From: Ignavibacteria bacterium | GTDB taxonomy: Bacteria; Bacteroidota; Ignavibacteria; Tepidaquicellales; Tepidaquicellaceae | DNA: 64,000 bases | Reading direction: 5' to 3' | Assembly: GCA_016716125.1 (NCBI GenBank) | Contig: JADJWZ010000015.1 | Span: 1 to 64,000 of the forward strand | Shown: positions 20,117-30,265 of the stretch, in pieces | Numbering within the stretch: the first letter of the stretch is position 1 | Layout of the letters: each line of letters begins with the position of its first letter | The notes under the pieces: generated by a model | Databases searched by the model: none | Told to the model about the DNA's origin: nothing | The model's input: only the letters and a program-made list of their open reading frames with translations | Position numbers and translations under genes: made by a program

Positions 20117-21121
20117 TTACTGTCCGGTTATAATTATCTCAGCATCTGCAGGCATTCCGGATTTCAATTCATAAAGTTCATTCGGTATCCTGATCTTTAT
20201 TCCGAATACTAATTTCGTTCTCTCTTCCTTTGTCTGAATATTCTTCGGCGTAAATTCAGCTTCGGGTGAAATATATATTACTTCACCTGTATATATTTTA
20301 CCCGGATATGTATCGTTAGTGATCTCAGCTTTCTGACCGGTCTTGATTTTCCCAAGCTGCTGCTCAGTCACATAAATGAAAAGATCTACAACTTTCAGAT
20401 CGGCGATATTCAATACGGATGAACCCGTTGTAACAAACTCACCCGGCTCGGCAAGTTTCTTTGTTACTATACCTTCGAGAGGAGATCTGACCGTGCAGTC
20501 TTCTATATTTTTACTGATGAGATCTGCATTAGCCTGACTCCTGTTAAGATTCGCCCTTGCCGATTCTATCTCTTCTTTTCTGACAATTGTTTTCACCTTC
20601 TTAAGATTTTCTTCCGCGATTTTAAGCTGATTTAATCTGAGTTCATAAATTGTTTTTGCATCATCATATGCTTTTTCAGTGCCTGATCCGGATTCAAATA
20701 AATTCCCGAATCTTTTCATGTCTGACTCCGCCTGAGTGAGATTGATCTCAGCATTGGTTACACCGTCCTCAGCGATTAAAATGTCTTCAACTCTCGCTCC
20801 CTGCAGCAGCAAATTCAGCTGCGCTTCCGCCTGCCTGACTGAAGCAAGCGCCTGTCTGAGCTGTATGTCAAGAAGGTCGTGATCTATTATAAATAAAATA
20901 TCATTTGCCTTAACCATATCCCCTTCTCTGACAAATATTTCTTTTATCTGACCTGGAGTCTTTGAGCTGATCACTATATCAGTGGCTTCGATATTTCCTG
21001 ATCCGGAAATTTCATTTTTATTTTCCTCATCAGCACAACCGGTGATAGCTGCTCCGGATACTAATGCGAAAATAAAATATCCGGTAAAAAATATTAATAA
21101 TTTAAAATTGTTTTTTTTCAT
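20117..21121 (-). CDS. HlyD-family membrane fusion lipoprotein (YbhG-like)
   Basis: 334 residues with an N-terminal hydrophobic segment and a likely lipobox (AAITGC, Cys about 29). A biotinyl-lipoyl half follows (SKTPGQIKEIFVREGD), then a long coiled-coil hairpin (about 85-200), the second lipoyl half (CTVRSPLEGIVTKKLAEPGE) and beta-barrel domains. It bridges the inner-membrane ABC-2 pump to an outer-membrane channel. No TolC gene is in the operon; the frameshifted CzcC in this window belongs to another system. It lies 22 bases after tetR. Confidence 0.9.
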   Translation of the reverse strand: MKKNNFKLLIFFTGYFIFALVSGAAITGCADEENKNEISGSGNIEATDIVISSKTPGQIKEIFVREGDMVKANDILFIIDHDLLDIQLRQALASVRQAEAQLNLLLQGARVEDILIAEDGVTNAEINLTQAESDMKRFGNLFESGSGTEKAYDDAKTIYELRLNQLKIAEENLKKVKTIVRKEEIESARANLNRSQANADLISKNIEDCTVRSPLEGIVTKKLAEPGEFVTTGSSVLNIADLKVVDLFIYVTEQQLGKIKTGQKAEITNDTYPGKIYTGEVIYISPEAEFTPKNIQTKEERTKLVFGIKIRIPNELYELKSGMPADAEIIITGQ

Positions 21122-21143
21122 ATCAGACTGCTTAAAAGACTAA

Positions 21144-21758
21144 TTATATTTTAATGGAATTTATAATAAATACAGGTATCTCTTTTTTTCTTTTATTAAG
21201 GAATTTTCTGAAGTCATCATCATTCATTCCGAAGACATTCATTATCATAGGTCTTGCAAGGAACGGAAAAATACACAGTGAGATCATATTCAGAAAAAGC
21301 TGAAGAGGATCCACCGGTTTGATAATGCCGTTCCTTACGGCTGATTTGATCTGCTTAATGAAAACAGCCGGTTTGAGTCTGATCTTTTCGTTGAATATTT
21401 TGAAAAATCTTTCAGGATTGTTGTTCATTTCTTTTATAATAAAAGCCGGTATTAATGGATTCTCCGAAAGTATTGTAATGTATTTATCTGTAAAGTAACT
21501 GATCTTTTCTAACAATGGCATTTCCGCATTGAGAAGTTCGCTGACCTGCGGTAAAATGTTTCCCGTCGCTTCGGCAAACACTGCATCAAACAACGCTTCC
21601 TTGTTCCTGAAATAATAATGAAGCATTGCTTTGTTAATATTTGCCTCATCTGCGATCTCCTGCATTCTTGCGCCATCGAGACCTTTCAGGTAAAATATTT
21701 TTTTTGCAGAGGTAAGGATCCGTTCGTGTGTGTTAATGTCTATAGTTTTCTTCTTCAT
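21144..21758 (-). CDS. TetR-family transcriptional repressor of the exporter operon (CecR-like)
   Basis: 204 residues. An N-terminal TetR helix-turn-helix (about 10-57) contains ILTSAKKIFYLKGLDGARMQEIA and then NKAMLHYYFRNKEALF, the canonical DNA-recognition end. The C-terminal ligand domain is helical and variable. It is the first gene of the operon encoding the adaptor, two ATPases and two permeases. A palindromic site with direct repeats sits 18-60 bases before its start codon, so autoregulation of the whole operon is likely. The ligand is unknown, though the arrangement matches the E. coli cecR-ybhGFSR locus. Confidence 0.9.
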   Translation of the reverse strand: MKKKTIDINTHERILTSAKKIFYLKGLDGARMQEIADEANINKAMLHYYFRNKEALFDAVFAEATGNILPQVSELLNAEMPLLEKISYFTDKYITILSENPLIPAFIIKEMNNNPERFFKIFNEKIRLKPAVFIKQIKSAVRNGIIKPVDPLQLFLNMISLCIFPFLARPMIMNVFGMNDDDFRKFLNKRKKEIPVFIINSIKI

Positions 21759-21775
21759 GAATTCTCTGGATTAAT

Positions 21776-21818
21776 ATTAACCGTATAGATTAACCGTATA
21801 GATTAACCGTTTGGTTAA
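21776..21818. promoter_or_regulatory. Probable TetR operator array
   Basis: Two exact 13-base repeats ATTAACCGTATAG (21776-21788, 21789-21801) run into a third, altered copy that completes a perfect palindrome TTAACC-GTTT-GGTTAA (21803-21818). Tandem half-sites plus a full dyad just upstream of a tetR start are what one expects for an autoregulated operator. Binding is inferred. Confidence 0.65.
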
Positions 21819-21866
21819 CAATTGCAACTTAACAAGAATCATGAAAATATTCAACTTAATAGATAA

Positions 21867-21890
21867 CCCCTGTTAATTTTCTAACAGGGG
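21867..21890 (-). terminator. Hairpin downstream of the beta-barrel gene
   Basis: CCCCTGTTA (21867-21875) pairs with TAACAGGGG (21882-21890), a 9-bp perfect stem with a 6-base loop. It lies between the end of the - strand barrel gene (21923) and the start of tetR. The downstream U run on the - strand is weak, so termination may be incomplete; the + strand side has a better T run. Confidence 0.5.
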
Positions 21891-21922
21891 CTAAAGCATT
21901 TCTTTTTTAATTTTAATCGTTA

Positions 21923-23008
21923 TTATCTGTAGTCATAAAAGACTGTAATTCTCGGAACTACATCTGTCTTTCTTCCTGCAGAGTTTTCATTTTTTTTCGA
22001 ATAGGCGTTCAGCCAAATGTTTGGCATAATGTGGATCTTTGGATGAGGCAGTATTTCAATTCCCGTTGTTAAAAAATACTCATTAAATCCTGTCTGAGCG
22101 GTACTTGAATTATCATTAAAATAATCAAACCTGGTAAAAAATTTTACTTTATCCTTATATAAATTTCCTCTTAGAAAAAGACTTATCCCAAGCGGATCAG
22201 TTTCTGAAAGTCCGGAAGCGATGGCTTTGTTTTCCTGATAAAAACTTTCAGCTCCGGCAAAAAAACTTCCGGAATTAAATCCCATAAAAGCGCTTAATGT
22301 ATATTTATCCTTGTCTCCGAATGGTTCATAATCCCCGCTTACAGATGCAGTAATTTTCTTATCCGCAAAATTTCCCGCAAGTCTGCCGTATATTTTTTTT
22401 TGCTTGTTAATTTCTTTAGTAACTCCTGAACCTGTGCCGATCATTAATGAGTAACCAAAATTCTTTTCTGCATCGAAATTTCCGTTCAGTGATATTCCCA
22501 TATCCCTAGAAAAGTTAACTGATCTAAAATCCATAGATGTTTTTTCAATAGATCTGTAACCCCAGTAAGTTTCCGTCTCATATGAAAAAGAAGGAGTCGG
22601 TTGTAATCCAAAAGTCAGATTTGACAGGCTGAAAATTTCCTTCCACGTCAGGAATGCATCCTTTACAAGCACAGCTCTTTTATTATTTGTTAATTTGTCG
22701 TTACCATCATATGCAAGCACAAACCTTGCAAAAAAATCATCACTTATATTGTGATCATAGCCTAAGAATATTCTCCTGAATTCAAATGAATTATAATCTT
22801 TATTGTATCCGGTATATTCAAGCGCCGTCGAAGTAGAATCCCCGCCTGTTTTGTAAAAGTAATCGAAAAAGACAAGTCCCCATACTTTTCCGGGAGAATT
22901 TTCACTTTTATTTTCTTCGTCATCGATATTACTTAGTCCTTGAAATGTCTGAGCATTTAAAATTCCGAAAGCTAATAACAGAAAAAAAACTGTAAATAAT
23001 TTATTCAT
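21923..23008 (-). CDS. Outer-membrane beta-barrel protein (porin-like)
   Basis: 361 residues with a clear signal peptide (about 1-19, ending LNAQ) and alternating aromatic/polar strands to the C-terminus (VVPRITVFYDYR), the pattern of an outer-membrane barrel. Phrases such as FEFRRIFLGYDHNISDDFFARFVLAYD recall the phosphate-selective porin O/P group in Bacteroidota, but no diagnostic motif was recognised. It is a single gene, divergent from the stress-protein gene (170 bases apart), with a hairpin after its stop. Substrate unknown. Confidence 0.7.
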   Translation of the reverse strand: MNKLFTVFFLLLAFGILNAQTFQGLSNIDDEENKSENSPGKVWGLVFFDYFYKTGGDSTSTALEYTGYNKDYNSFEFRRIFLGYDHNISDDFFARFVLAYDGNDKLTNNKRAVLVKDAFLTWKEIFSLSNLTFGLQPTPSFSYETETYWGYRSIEKTSMDFRSVNFSRDMGISLNGNFDAEKNFGYSLMIGTGSGVTKEINKQKKIYGRLAGNFADKKITASVSGDYEPFGDKDKYTLSAFMGFNSGSFFAGAESFYQENKAIASGLSETDPLGISLFLRGNLYKDKVKFFTRFDYFNDNSSTAQTGFNEYFLTTGIEILPHPKIHIMPNIWLNAYSKKNENSAGRKTDVVPRITVFYDYR

Positions 23009-23177
23009 ATTTTTTCTATGTAAAGTTATTGTTAAATCTTTCTTACAAAAATATAAGAATTATTATTAAAAAAGATGATATAAGTCAATTTATTCAGAAT
23101 TAATTTTATTATTGATTAAAATTATTCAATTGTAATAAAGCTATATTTTTAGGAATTTTCGTAAAATCAGTCATCAA

Positions 23178-24023
23178 ATGAAAAATATTCTATTCCCAAC
23201 GGATTTCTCACAGAATGCAGACAATGCATTAAACTATGCAATTGATATTGCTGCAAAGACAAAAGGCGTATTAATACTGTTTCATGCTTACAGCGTGCAG
23301 CTTATTGATCCGAATATGCCTGCTGAAATTTATCTCTCAGCATATCAGGAAGAAGAAAAAACCGCAAAGGAAAATCTCGAAGATCTTAAAAAAAGAATCA
23401 TTGAATCAAACAGGGATACTAACGGGAACAGTCTGTTTGATGTGGAAGCAGTGGTATCGCAGGGTCTTATTGTTGATGAAGCGGTATCAATGATCGATGA
23501 ATTTAAAATCGATCTTGTCATTATGGGGACTCACGGAGCGACCGGTCTGACTGAACTCATCCTGGGAAGCAACACTGCAAGTATGATTGAAAAATCTCCC
23601 GTTCCGGTTCTCGCTATTCCTCAGAACGCTCTCAACAAATCAATTGAAAATATCGTTTACGCATATGATGACATCAAAGCAAATATGATCTCATTTCAGA
23701 GACTATTGAAATTTGCCGAAATATTCGATTCCGAAATTACTTTACTGCATATCATAGAAAGCGGCAGTAATACTGAAGAGAAAAATAAAAGAGAGTTTGA
23801 AAATATTAAAAATTCCGTTGGTTCGGATAAAATAAAATTAGCATTGGTCATGGAGGAAAATGTACTTGAGGGTATTAATGATTTTATTAATAAGAATGAA
23901 ACGGATGTACTTGCAATGGCAATTAAAAAAAGAACTTTATTAGACAAAATTTTCAGCAGAAGCATTACAAAGAAAATGGCATATCATACAAAGATCCCTT
24001 TGCTTGCTCTTCATAAAGTCTGA
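23178..24023 (+). CDS. Tandem-domain universal stress protein (UspA superfamily)
   Basis: 281 residues, two Usp domains in tandem. The first (about 1-150) begins NILFPTDFSQNADNALNYA and carries the ATP-binding signature G-2X-G-9X-G(S/T), visible as GTHGATGLTELILGSNT. The second (about 155-281) begins IVYAYDD and lacks a clear copy of that motif (it reads MAIKKRTLLDKIFSRSIT). So one nucleotide site per chain is expected. Cytoplasmic stress or energy-state protein. It is 49 bases before polA on the same strand, perhaps fortuitously. Confidence 0.93.
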   Translation: MKNILFPTDFSQNADNALNYAIDIAAKTKGVLILFHAYSVQLIDPNMPAEIYLSAYQEEEKTAKENLEDLKKRIIESNRDTNGNSLFDVEAVVSQGLIVDEAVSMIDEFKIDLVIMGTHGATGLTELILGSNTASMIEKSPVPVLAIPQNALNKSIENIVYAYDDIKANMISFQRLLKFAEIFDSEITLLHIIESGSNTEEKNKREFENIKNSVGSDKIKLALVMEENVLEGINDFINKNETDVLAMAIKKRTLLDKIFSRSITKKMAYHTKIPLLALHKV

Positions 24024-24072
24024 TTCTGCATTAATATGCTTCTGAATATTTCTCAACTATATTAAATTTCTT

Positions 24073-26954
24073 TTGACCGAAAAATTATTCCTGATTGACG
24101 CAATGGCGATGATATACAGGGCGTACTTTGCCATGATATCAAGTCCGCTTATTAATTCAAAAGGTAAAAATACTTCCGCTGTTTACGGTTTTGTAAATTC
24201 ACTTATCAAAATTCTCGAAGAGCAGAGTCCCGATCATATCGCTGTCTGCTTTGATACCGCTTCCCCTACTTTCCGTCATATAGAATTTCCTGCATACAAA
24301 GCTCAGCGTCAGGAAATTCCGACTGATATGCCGTGGCAGATCGATAAAGTCAAAGAAATTGTAAAAGCGTTTAATATCCCGATGATAGAGCTGCCGGGCT
24401 ATGAAGCCGATGATATTATTGGTACGCTTGTCAAGCAGGCGGAAAAAGGAAATGTGTTAAGCTATATGGTAACTCCGGATAAAGATTATATGCAGCTGAT
24501 CTCGGATAAAGTGTTTATGTTCAAACCTGCAAAAACTCAGTACGGAACGGATAATGAAATTATTGACAAGGAAGGAGTTTTGAAAAAATTCGGAGTAACT
24601 CCGGATAAAGTTATAGAAGTGCTCGGACTGATGGGAGACGCCTCGGATAATATCCCGGGAATAAAAGGAGTTGGAGAGAAGACAGCAACAAGCCTGATTC
24701 AGGAATTCGGTTCTATAGAAAATATGTATAAGAATATTGATAAGATCACAAAGCCGAAGCTTAAGGAAAATATTCTTTCTCAAAAAAAGGAAGCTCTGCT
24801 TTCATATATGCTTGTGCAGATCAAGACTGACGTTCCGCTGAATATAAATTTTCATAATCTGAATAAAAGACCTGAAGATGCGGAGCTGCTTTCTTCACTA
24901 TTTGAAGAACTTGAATTTAAAACGCTCACGAGAAAGTTTGCAAAGGACGGAGCAGGCGGAGATACATCTTCAGCCCCAAAGAGCAATATGAGACCTGGTG
25001 CAAATGCTGAACTTTATGAAAATATTAAAGTCGATGTAAAAGACAAACCCAGGATCATAAAAACTATTGCTGATGTAAAGCATGAATATATTATTATTAA
25101 AAACGTTAAGGAATTTGACAATCTCATAAAACTTCTCAATAAAGAAGACATAATTTGCTTTGACACGGAAACTGACGCTCTCGATGCTATGAATACAAAC
25201 TTAGTTGGTATGTCTTTTTGTTTTGAAGAATTCAAAGCTTATTATGTGCCTGTCTCCGGAAATCTCTTTGACAGAAAAGCTAAAAAAGGTATAAAGGAAA
25301 AATCACTTTTTGATAATGCTGAACAGATTGCAGCAAATGAAAATTCAACAAAAGGAATTGACATAAGTATTGCAGTTGAAAAAGTTAAACCGTTACTCGA
25401 AAATAAAAAAATTAAATTCGTCGGACAGAATCTGAAATATGATTATCTCGTGATGAGAAATTACGGAATAGAAATGTCCAATTTGTTTTTTGATACACTG
25501 ATCGGCGCATATATATTAAGACCTGAAGGCGCGCATGATATGGACAGTCTGTCCGAAAAATTTTTAGGTTACAGACCTATCTCAATAAAAGAGCTGATAG
25601 GCAAAGGCAAGGAGCAGATCACGATGGATAAAGTTGATATTGATAAAGCAGGCGAATATGCTGCGGAAGACGCCGACGTTACGCTACAGCTTTTTTATAA
25701 ATTAAAGTATGATCTCGGGAAAGCGGATATGAGAAAACTCTGTGATGATATTGAATTTCCCCTTATTAAAGTTCTGTCTGAAATGGAATTCGCAGGATTT
25801 AAAGTAGATGAAAAAATCCTCGCCTCAATAAATAAACAAACGGAGAAATTCATAAAAGAATATGAAGCAAAAATTTATGCCGCAGCCGGAGAAGAGTTTA
25901 ATATAAATTCAACACAGCAGCTTGCTCATATTTTATTTAATAAACTAAACCTTACTCCACTTAGAAAAACCAAAACTGGTTTTTCCACTGATGTGAAAGT
26001 TCTCGAAGAGCTTAAGTATCAGCATGAGATCGCTGCATTACTTGTCGATTACAGAATGCTCACAAAACTGAAATCAACTTATCTCGACGGTTTAAAAATG
26101 CAGTCAATCCGAGGACAGGAAGAGTTCATACGGTATTCAATCAGGTGGCGGCGGCGACAGGCAGACTTTCAAGCGTCGATCCGAATCTGCAGAATATTCC
26201 GATCAGAACTGAAGCCGGTAGGAGTCTCAGAAAAGCGTTCGTCCCTCGGGATAAATCTTATCTTATTATGTCAGCGGATTATTCACAGATCGAACTCCGC
26301 ATTATGGCGCATTATGCAAATGATGACAATATGATAAATGCATTCAAAAGAAATCACGACATTCATACTGAAACTTCCATGAGAATATTCGGATTGAAAT
26401 CAAAGACTGAAGTTACTCCGGGTATGAGAAGAAAAGCAAAGGAAGTTAACTTCGGGATCATTTACGGAATAGGAGCTTTCGGACTTGCAAACCGGCTTGA
26501 GATAAAAAATTCAGAGGCAAAGGAAATTATCGAAAGGTATTTTCGCGAGTATCCGAATGTAAGGACATATATGGAAGAGACAAAGAAGTTCGCGCATGAA
26601 AACGGCTATGTGGAAACACTTCTCGGCAGAAGGAGATATCTAAGTCAGATCAATAATCAAAATGCAGCGGCAAGAGCTGAAGATGAAAGAGCCGCGATCA
26701 ATATGCCGATACAAGGCACGGCTGCTGATATGATAAAGATTGCGATGAATAATATTTACATCGAGTTTGTTAAAAATAAACTTGAATCGAAAATGCTTCT
26801 GCAGGTGCATGATGAACTTGTATTTGAAGTTAAGAAAACAGAACTGGAGAAAGTTAAAAAGTTCGTTATCGATAAAATGAAGAATGCGATAAAGCTTAGT
26901 GTGAATATTGAAGTGGAAGTCGGTGTGGGAGAGAGCTGGTATGAGGCGCACTGA
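24073..26954 (+). CDS. polA: DNA polymerase I, one frameshift in the sequence
   Basis: Repair and Okazaki-fragment polymerase with 5'-3' nuclease domain (about 1-300; LPGYEADDIIGTL, GDASDNIPGIKGVGEKTA), 3'-5' exonuclease (about 340-560, with an intact FDTETD metal site) and polymerase domain (SADYSQIELRIMAHY, RRKAKEVNFGIIYG, LLQVHDELVFEV). TTG start. The frame breaks near 26094: the upstream frame runs on to a spurious stop at 26334, while the correct one resumes before GRLSSVDPNLQNIPIRTE. Adding one A to a run of five gives LDGLKNAVNPRTGRVHT, the expected sequence. The gene is normally essential or nearly so, and the restored protein of 960 residues is complete, so a sequencing error in a homopolymer is much likelier than a true mutation. 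Confidence 0.92.
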
Positions 26955-27175
26955 TTCAATTATCAATTAACAATTATCAATTAACAATATTATTTGACAT
27001 TCCGTATGCTCCCGGCGGGAATCAATCATCGAATATGTTCGGAGGATGCAAAATGCCTTTTGCAAGTAACAAAGTTTGTCGTTCCCAAACTCTGATTCAG
27101 TCAAAAGCACGGACTTTGGAAGGCGAAGGCTTTTTGAAAAGTAAAGTTTTTTAAACATAAATTTAATATAATAAG

Positions 27176-28186
27176 ATGATAGTAGTTACAGGCGGGGCGG
27201 GGTTTATAGGCAGTGCGATTGTGTGGCGGCTGAATCAGCTTGGGATAGATGATGTAATTATTGTAGATGATTTTGATAAAGATAAGGACAGTATAAAGGA
27301 CGGTTCATTTGATGAAGATAAGTGGAAGAATCTTGTTCACCTGAGGTATGCCGATATTTTTGACAAAGAAGATTTCGGTCATATGCTTTCTTCCGACTTC
27401 ATGAAAAATTTTGAAGTGGAAACAGTATTTCATCTTGGCGCGAACAGTTCCACTACGGAAAAAGATTTCGGTAGTCTTCTGAGAAATAATTACGAGTACA
27501 CAAAATATCTCTGCGAAAAAACTTTAGATAATAATGTCAGATTTATTTACGCTTCATCAGCAGCTACTTACGGTGACGGCGCAAACGGTTATAAGGACAA
27601 TGAAGAAAAGCTTAACACGCTTGTTCCGCTGAACGGATACGGTTACTCAAAACACATGTTCGATCTCTGGGCAAAGAAGCTGAGACTGTTTGACAAAATA
27701 GTCGGGCTGAAATATTTCAACGTCTACGGTCCTAATGAATATCACAAAGGAGATATGAGAAGCGTTGTCAATAAATGTTTTCATCAGATCAAAGAGACCG
27801 GAAAGGCGAGATTATTTAAATCTTCAAATCCGGATTTCGGTGACGGCGAACAGAGCCGTGATTTTCTTTATGTGAAAGACGCAGTTGAGATGACTTTATT
27901 TTTTAGGGAAAATAAGATCGTCAATGGAATTTACAATATCGGTACAGGTGAGTCAAACAGCTTTAATGAATTTGTAAAACCTGTTTTTAAAGCTCTTAAT
28001 ATTAAAGAGAATATTGAGTATTTTGATATGCCGGAAATTCTACGTGAGAAATATCAGTATTATACAAAAGCTGATATCAGCAAACTCCGTAAAGCGGGTT
28101 ATGATAAAAGCATTTATAAAATTGAAGATGCTGTTACAGATTATGTGGGAGGATATTTAAATGCTGAAGACGCTTACTTAAGTTAA
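27176..28186 (+). CDS. hldD: ADP-L-glycero-D-manno-heptose 6-epimerase
   Basis: 336 residues, extended SDR family. It converts ADP-D-glycero-D-manno-heptose to the L-glycero form for lipopolysaccharide core assembly. The N-terminal Rossmann motif GGAGFIG is at 5-11; the catalytic region shows YASSAATYGDG and YGYSKHMFD (Tyr-xxx-Lys); FNVYGPNEYHKGDMRS is characteristic of HldD. The rest of the pathway in this window is rfaE1/rfaE2 (39.4-40.9 kb) and a GT9 transferase at 55.8 kb; gmhA and gmhB are not visible. A 5x7-base repeat overlaps the stop codon region. Confidence 0.93.
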   Translation: MIVVTGGAGFIGSAIVWRLNQLGIDDVIIVDDFDKDKDSIKDGSFDEDKWKNLVHLRYADIFDKEDFGHMLSSDFMKNFEVETVFHLGANSSTTEKDFGSLLRNNYEYTKYLCEKTLDNNVRFIYASSAATYGDGANGYKDNEEKLNTLVPLNGYGYSKHMFDLWAKKLRLFDKIVGLKYFNVYGPNEYHKGDMRSVVNKCFHQIKETGKARLFKSSNPDFGDGEQSRDFLYVKDAVEMTLFFRENKIVNGIYNIGTGESNSFNEFVKPVFKALNIKENIEYFDMPEILREKYQYYTKADISKLRKAGYDKSIYKIEDAVTDYVGGYLNAEDAYLS

Positions 28187-28217
28187 TAGTTAATAGTTAA
28201 TAGTTAATAGTTAATAG
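28183..28217. repeat. Five tandem copies of TTAATAG
   Basis: Exact 7-base unit repeated five times right at the hldD stop codon (TAA 28184-28186 lies in the first copy). Likely arose by slippage. Similar AT-rich filler (CAATTATCAATTAAC) occurs after polA and after tamB. Confidence 0.9.
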
Positions 28218-28246
28218 TTTTAAAAAAGAAATAAATAAAAAAATAT

Positions 28247-29969
28247 ATGAAATACATTTTAGGAGTTTTAGTTTTATTAGTGTTTGCAGGAAATTCATTT
28301 TCGCAGGATCTTCCGCATTACATGACGAATAAAGAAAAAGCGGAATATAAGAATTACGTTCCGCCGGTCTTCCAGACTGACGATACTAATCCCCCGCCGA
28401 CTCCCGTAAGGACAATGGCTGAATGGGAAGAAGTGCAGGGCGTCATAGTCGCATGGACTCAATACACAACTATTATCAGACAGATCGTGGATTATGTGCA
28501 GGATGAATGTCAGGTATTCATAGTATGCAGCGATTCGAATACGGTAAAGACATTTCTCACAAGCGGCGGCGTGCCGCTTGTAAATCTCAAATTCATAATT
28601 GCTCCGTTCAATTCTGTATGGTGCAGGGATTACGGTCCGTGGGCTGCATACTCGGGAATTGCCGACAGTCTTAAAATTATAGACTGGATATACAACAGAC
28701 CGAGACCGCTAGATGATCAGTTGCCGGTTGCATTTGCAAATTACGCCTCGCTTCCGATCTATCAGGCGATTGTATCTCCGAATAATCTTACAGCGACCGG
28801 AGGTAATTTAATGGTTGACGGAAACGGCACCGGATTTTCTTCAAGACTTATCATTGATGAAAATCCTACAAAAACTGAATCACAGATAGACGGAATTATG
28901 AACAGCTACATGGGCGTCACAAGATATATTAAAATGAATACGCTTCCATTTGATCAGATCCATCACATTGATATGCATATGAAATTATTAGATGAGGAAA
29001 CAATAATGGTGGGACAATATCCGACGGGCGTTGCTGACGGTCCGCAGATCGAAGCGAATCTGCAGTATGTTTTAAATAATTTTCAAACCTGTTACGGCAG
29101 ACCATATAAAGTAGTAAGGATTCCGATGCCGCCGAGCGCATCAGGTCAGTATCCGCCGAGTTCAAATTATTTTACATATACGAATTCCGTGTTTGTAAAT
29201 AAAACTGTAATAGTTCCGATTTACGGACTTGCGCAGGACACTACCGCTCTCAGAATTTACAGAGAAAATCTTCCAGGCTACAGAGTGGTTGGAATTAACT
29301 CAAGCGGAATGATCTCCGCTCTCGGGGCGATTCACTGCATTACAAAAGAGATTGGTGTAGCAGAGCCGGTATTTTTTTCGCATGCAAAACTTCACAACAC
29401 TTTAAATACAACTTCTCCTTACGAAGTAAAATCATTTATTAAAACGCTTACAGGCGTTGCTTCTGCGAAAGTATTTTGGCGAACAGATACGACTCAATCC
29501 TACAATGAAGTCACGATGACTATGAGTTCTGATACATTCAGAGCGCCAATTCCTGCGCAGCCTCTCGGCACTAATATTTATTATTACATTTCGGCAAGTT
29601 CGGTTTCCGGCAGAACTTCATCAAAGCCGATCACAGCCCCGGCAGGTTACATAAAATTTGTAATTGACAATCCGACTTCAGTAACTCCGCTGACATTGCA
29701 GCCGGAAGTTTATACATTATCACAGAACGTACCGAATCCTTTCAACCCGGAAACGAAAATAAATTTTTCAATTCCGAAATCAGGATTAGTCACTCTGAAA
29801 ATTTATGATATCTCAGGAAGAGAAGTTTCAACAGTTGTTAATGAAGTGAAGAAATGCAGGAAGTTACATAGTTGGATTTAATGCATCGAATCTGCCGAGC
29901 GGAGTTTACTTTTATAGAATGGAGACAGAAGGATTTGCTGATACAAAGAAAATGATGCTGATCAAGTAA
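28247..29969 (+). CDS. Secreted peptidyl-arginine deiminase (PPAD/agmatine deiminase family) with T9SS sorting domain, one frameshift
   Basis: Signal peptide 1-19, then a PAD_porph-type domain (about 50-390), a linker (Ig-like region, about 400-470) and a C-terminal T9SS domain (YTLSQNVPNPFNPETKI onward). Catalytic residues line up with the guanidino-group-modifying family: Asp128 in WCRDYGPW, His240 and Asp242 in HHIDMH, Cys364 in GAIHCIT. YNRPRP (149-154) carries two Arg that in Porphyromonas gingivalis PPAD bind the peptide's C-terminal carboxylate (from memory). One extra A near 29850 breaks the frame in the last ~40 residues: dropping it gives NAGSYIVGFNASNLPSGVYF and a normal end at TAA 29967-29969. 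Predicted to turn arginine into citrulline on extracellular peptides. Agmatine as substrate is less likely for an exported enzyme. Confidence 0.85.
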
Positions 29970-29975
29970 TTATGT

Positions 29976-30140
29976 ACATTGAGTCCCCGCGCTATTTTCA
30001 CTTTAAATTTAAATGTAAGCATTGCGGGTGACTCAATGTGAACAGGTAAAAAAAATAATGCTGATCAAGTAGTTAATGCCATTGAGTCCCCGCGCTATTT
30101 CACTTTAAATTTAAATGTAAGCAGTGCGGGTGACTCAATG
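29976..30140. repeat. Two copies of a ~100-bp unit: gene-end codons plus long imperfect hairpin
   Basis: Hairpin 1 (29976-30039) has stem ACATTGAGTC-CCCGC-GCT against AGC-att-GCGGG-t-GACTCAATGT. Hairpin 2 (30080-30140) is almost identical, with the same internal TTTAAATTTAAA. Each copy is preceded by the same bases as the end of the deiminase gene (ATGCTGATCAAGTA), so the duplicated unit includes the last codons of a T9SS domain. A third, diverged copy lies at 32955-33035. Possibly a REP-like element or a stacked terminator; no U run follows. Confidence 0.8.
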
Positions 30141-30265
30141 TGAACGGGACAAAGAATGAGGTTTTAAAGTGATCTGAGAATTACTAATTTTAGTTAAAAT
30201 ATTATTGGAAAGATGTAATATACATTTCAGGACAGAATCCTTTTCATAACCTTAAATTCAAAATT

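Noticed and set aside
27070..27095. Short inverted repeat AGTTTG...CAAACT after polA
   Set aside because: Six-bp stem in AT-rich spacer with no T run; too weak to call a terminator or operator.
26967..27158. 63-codon - strand frame between polA and hldD
   Set aside because: Spacer sequence, no family and no ribosome site.
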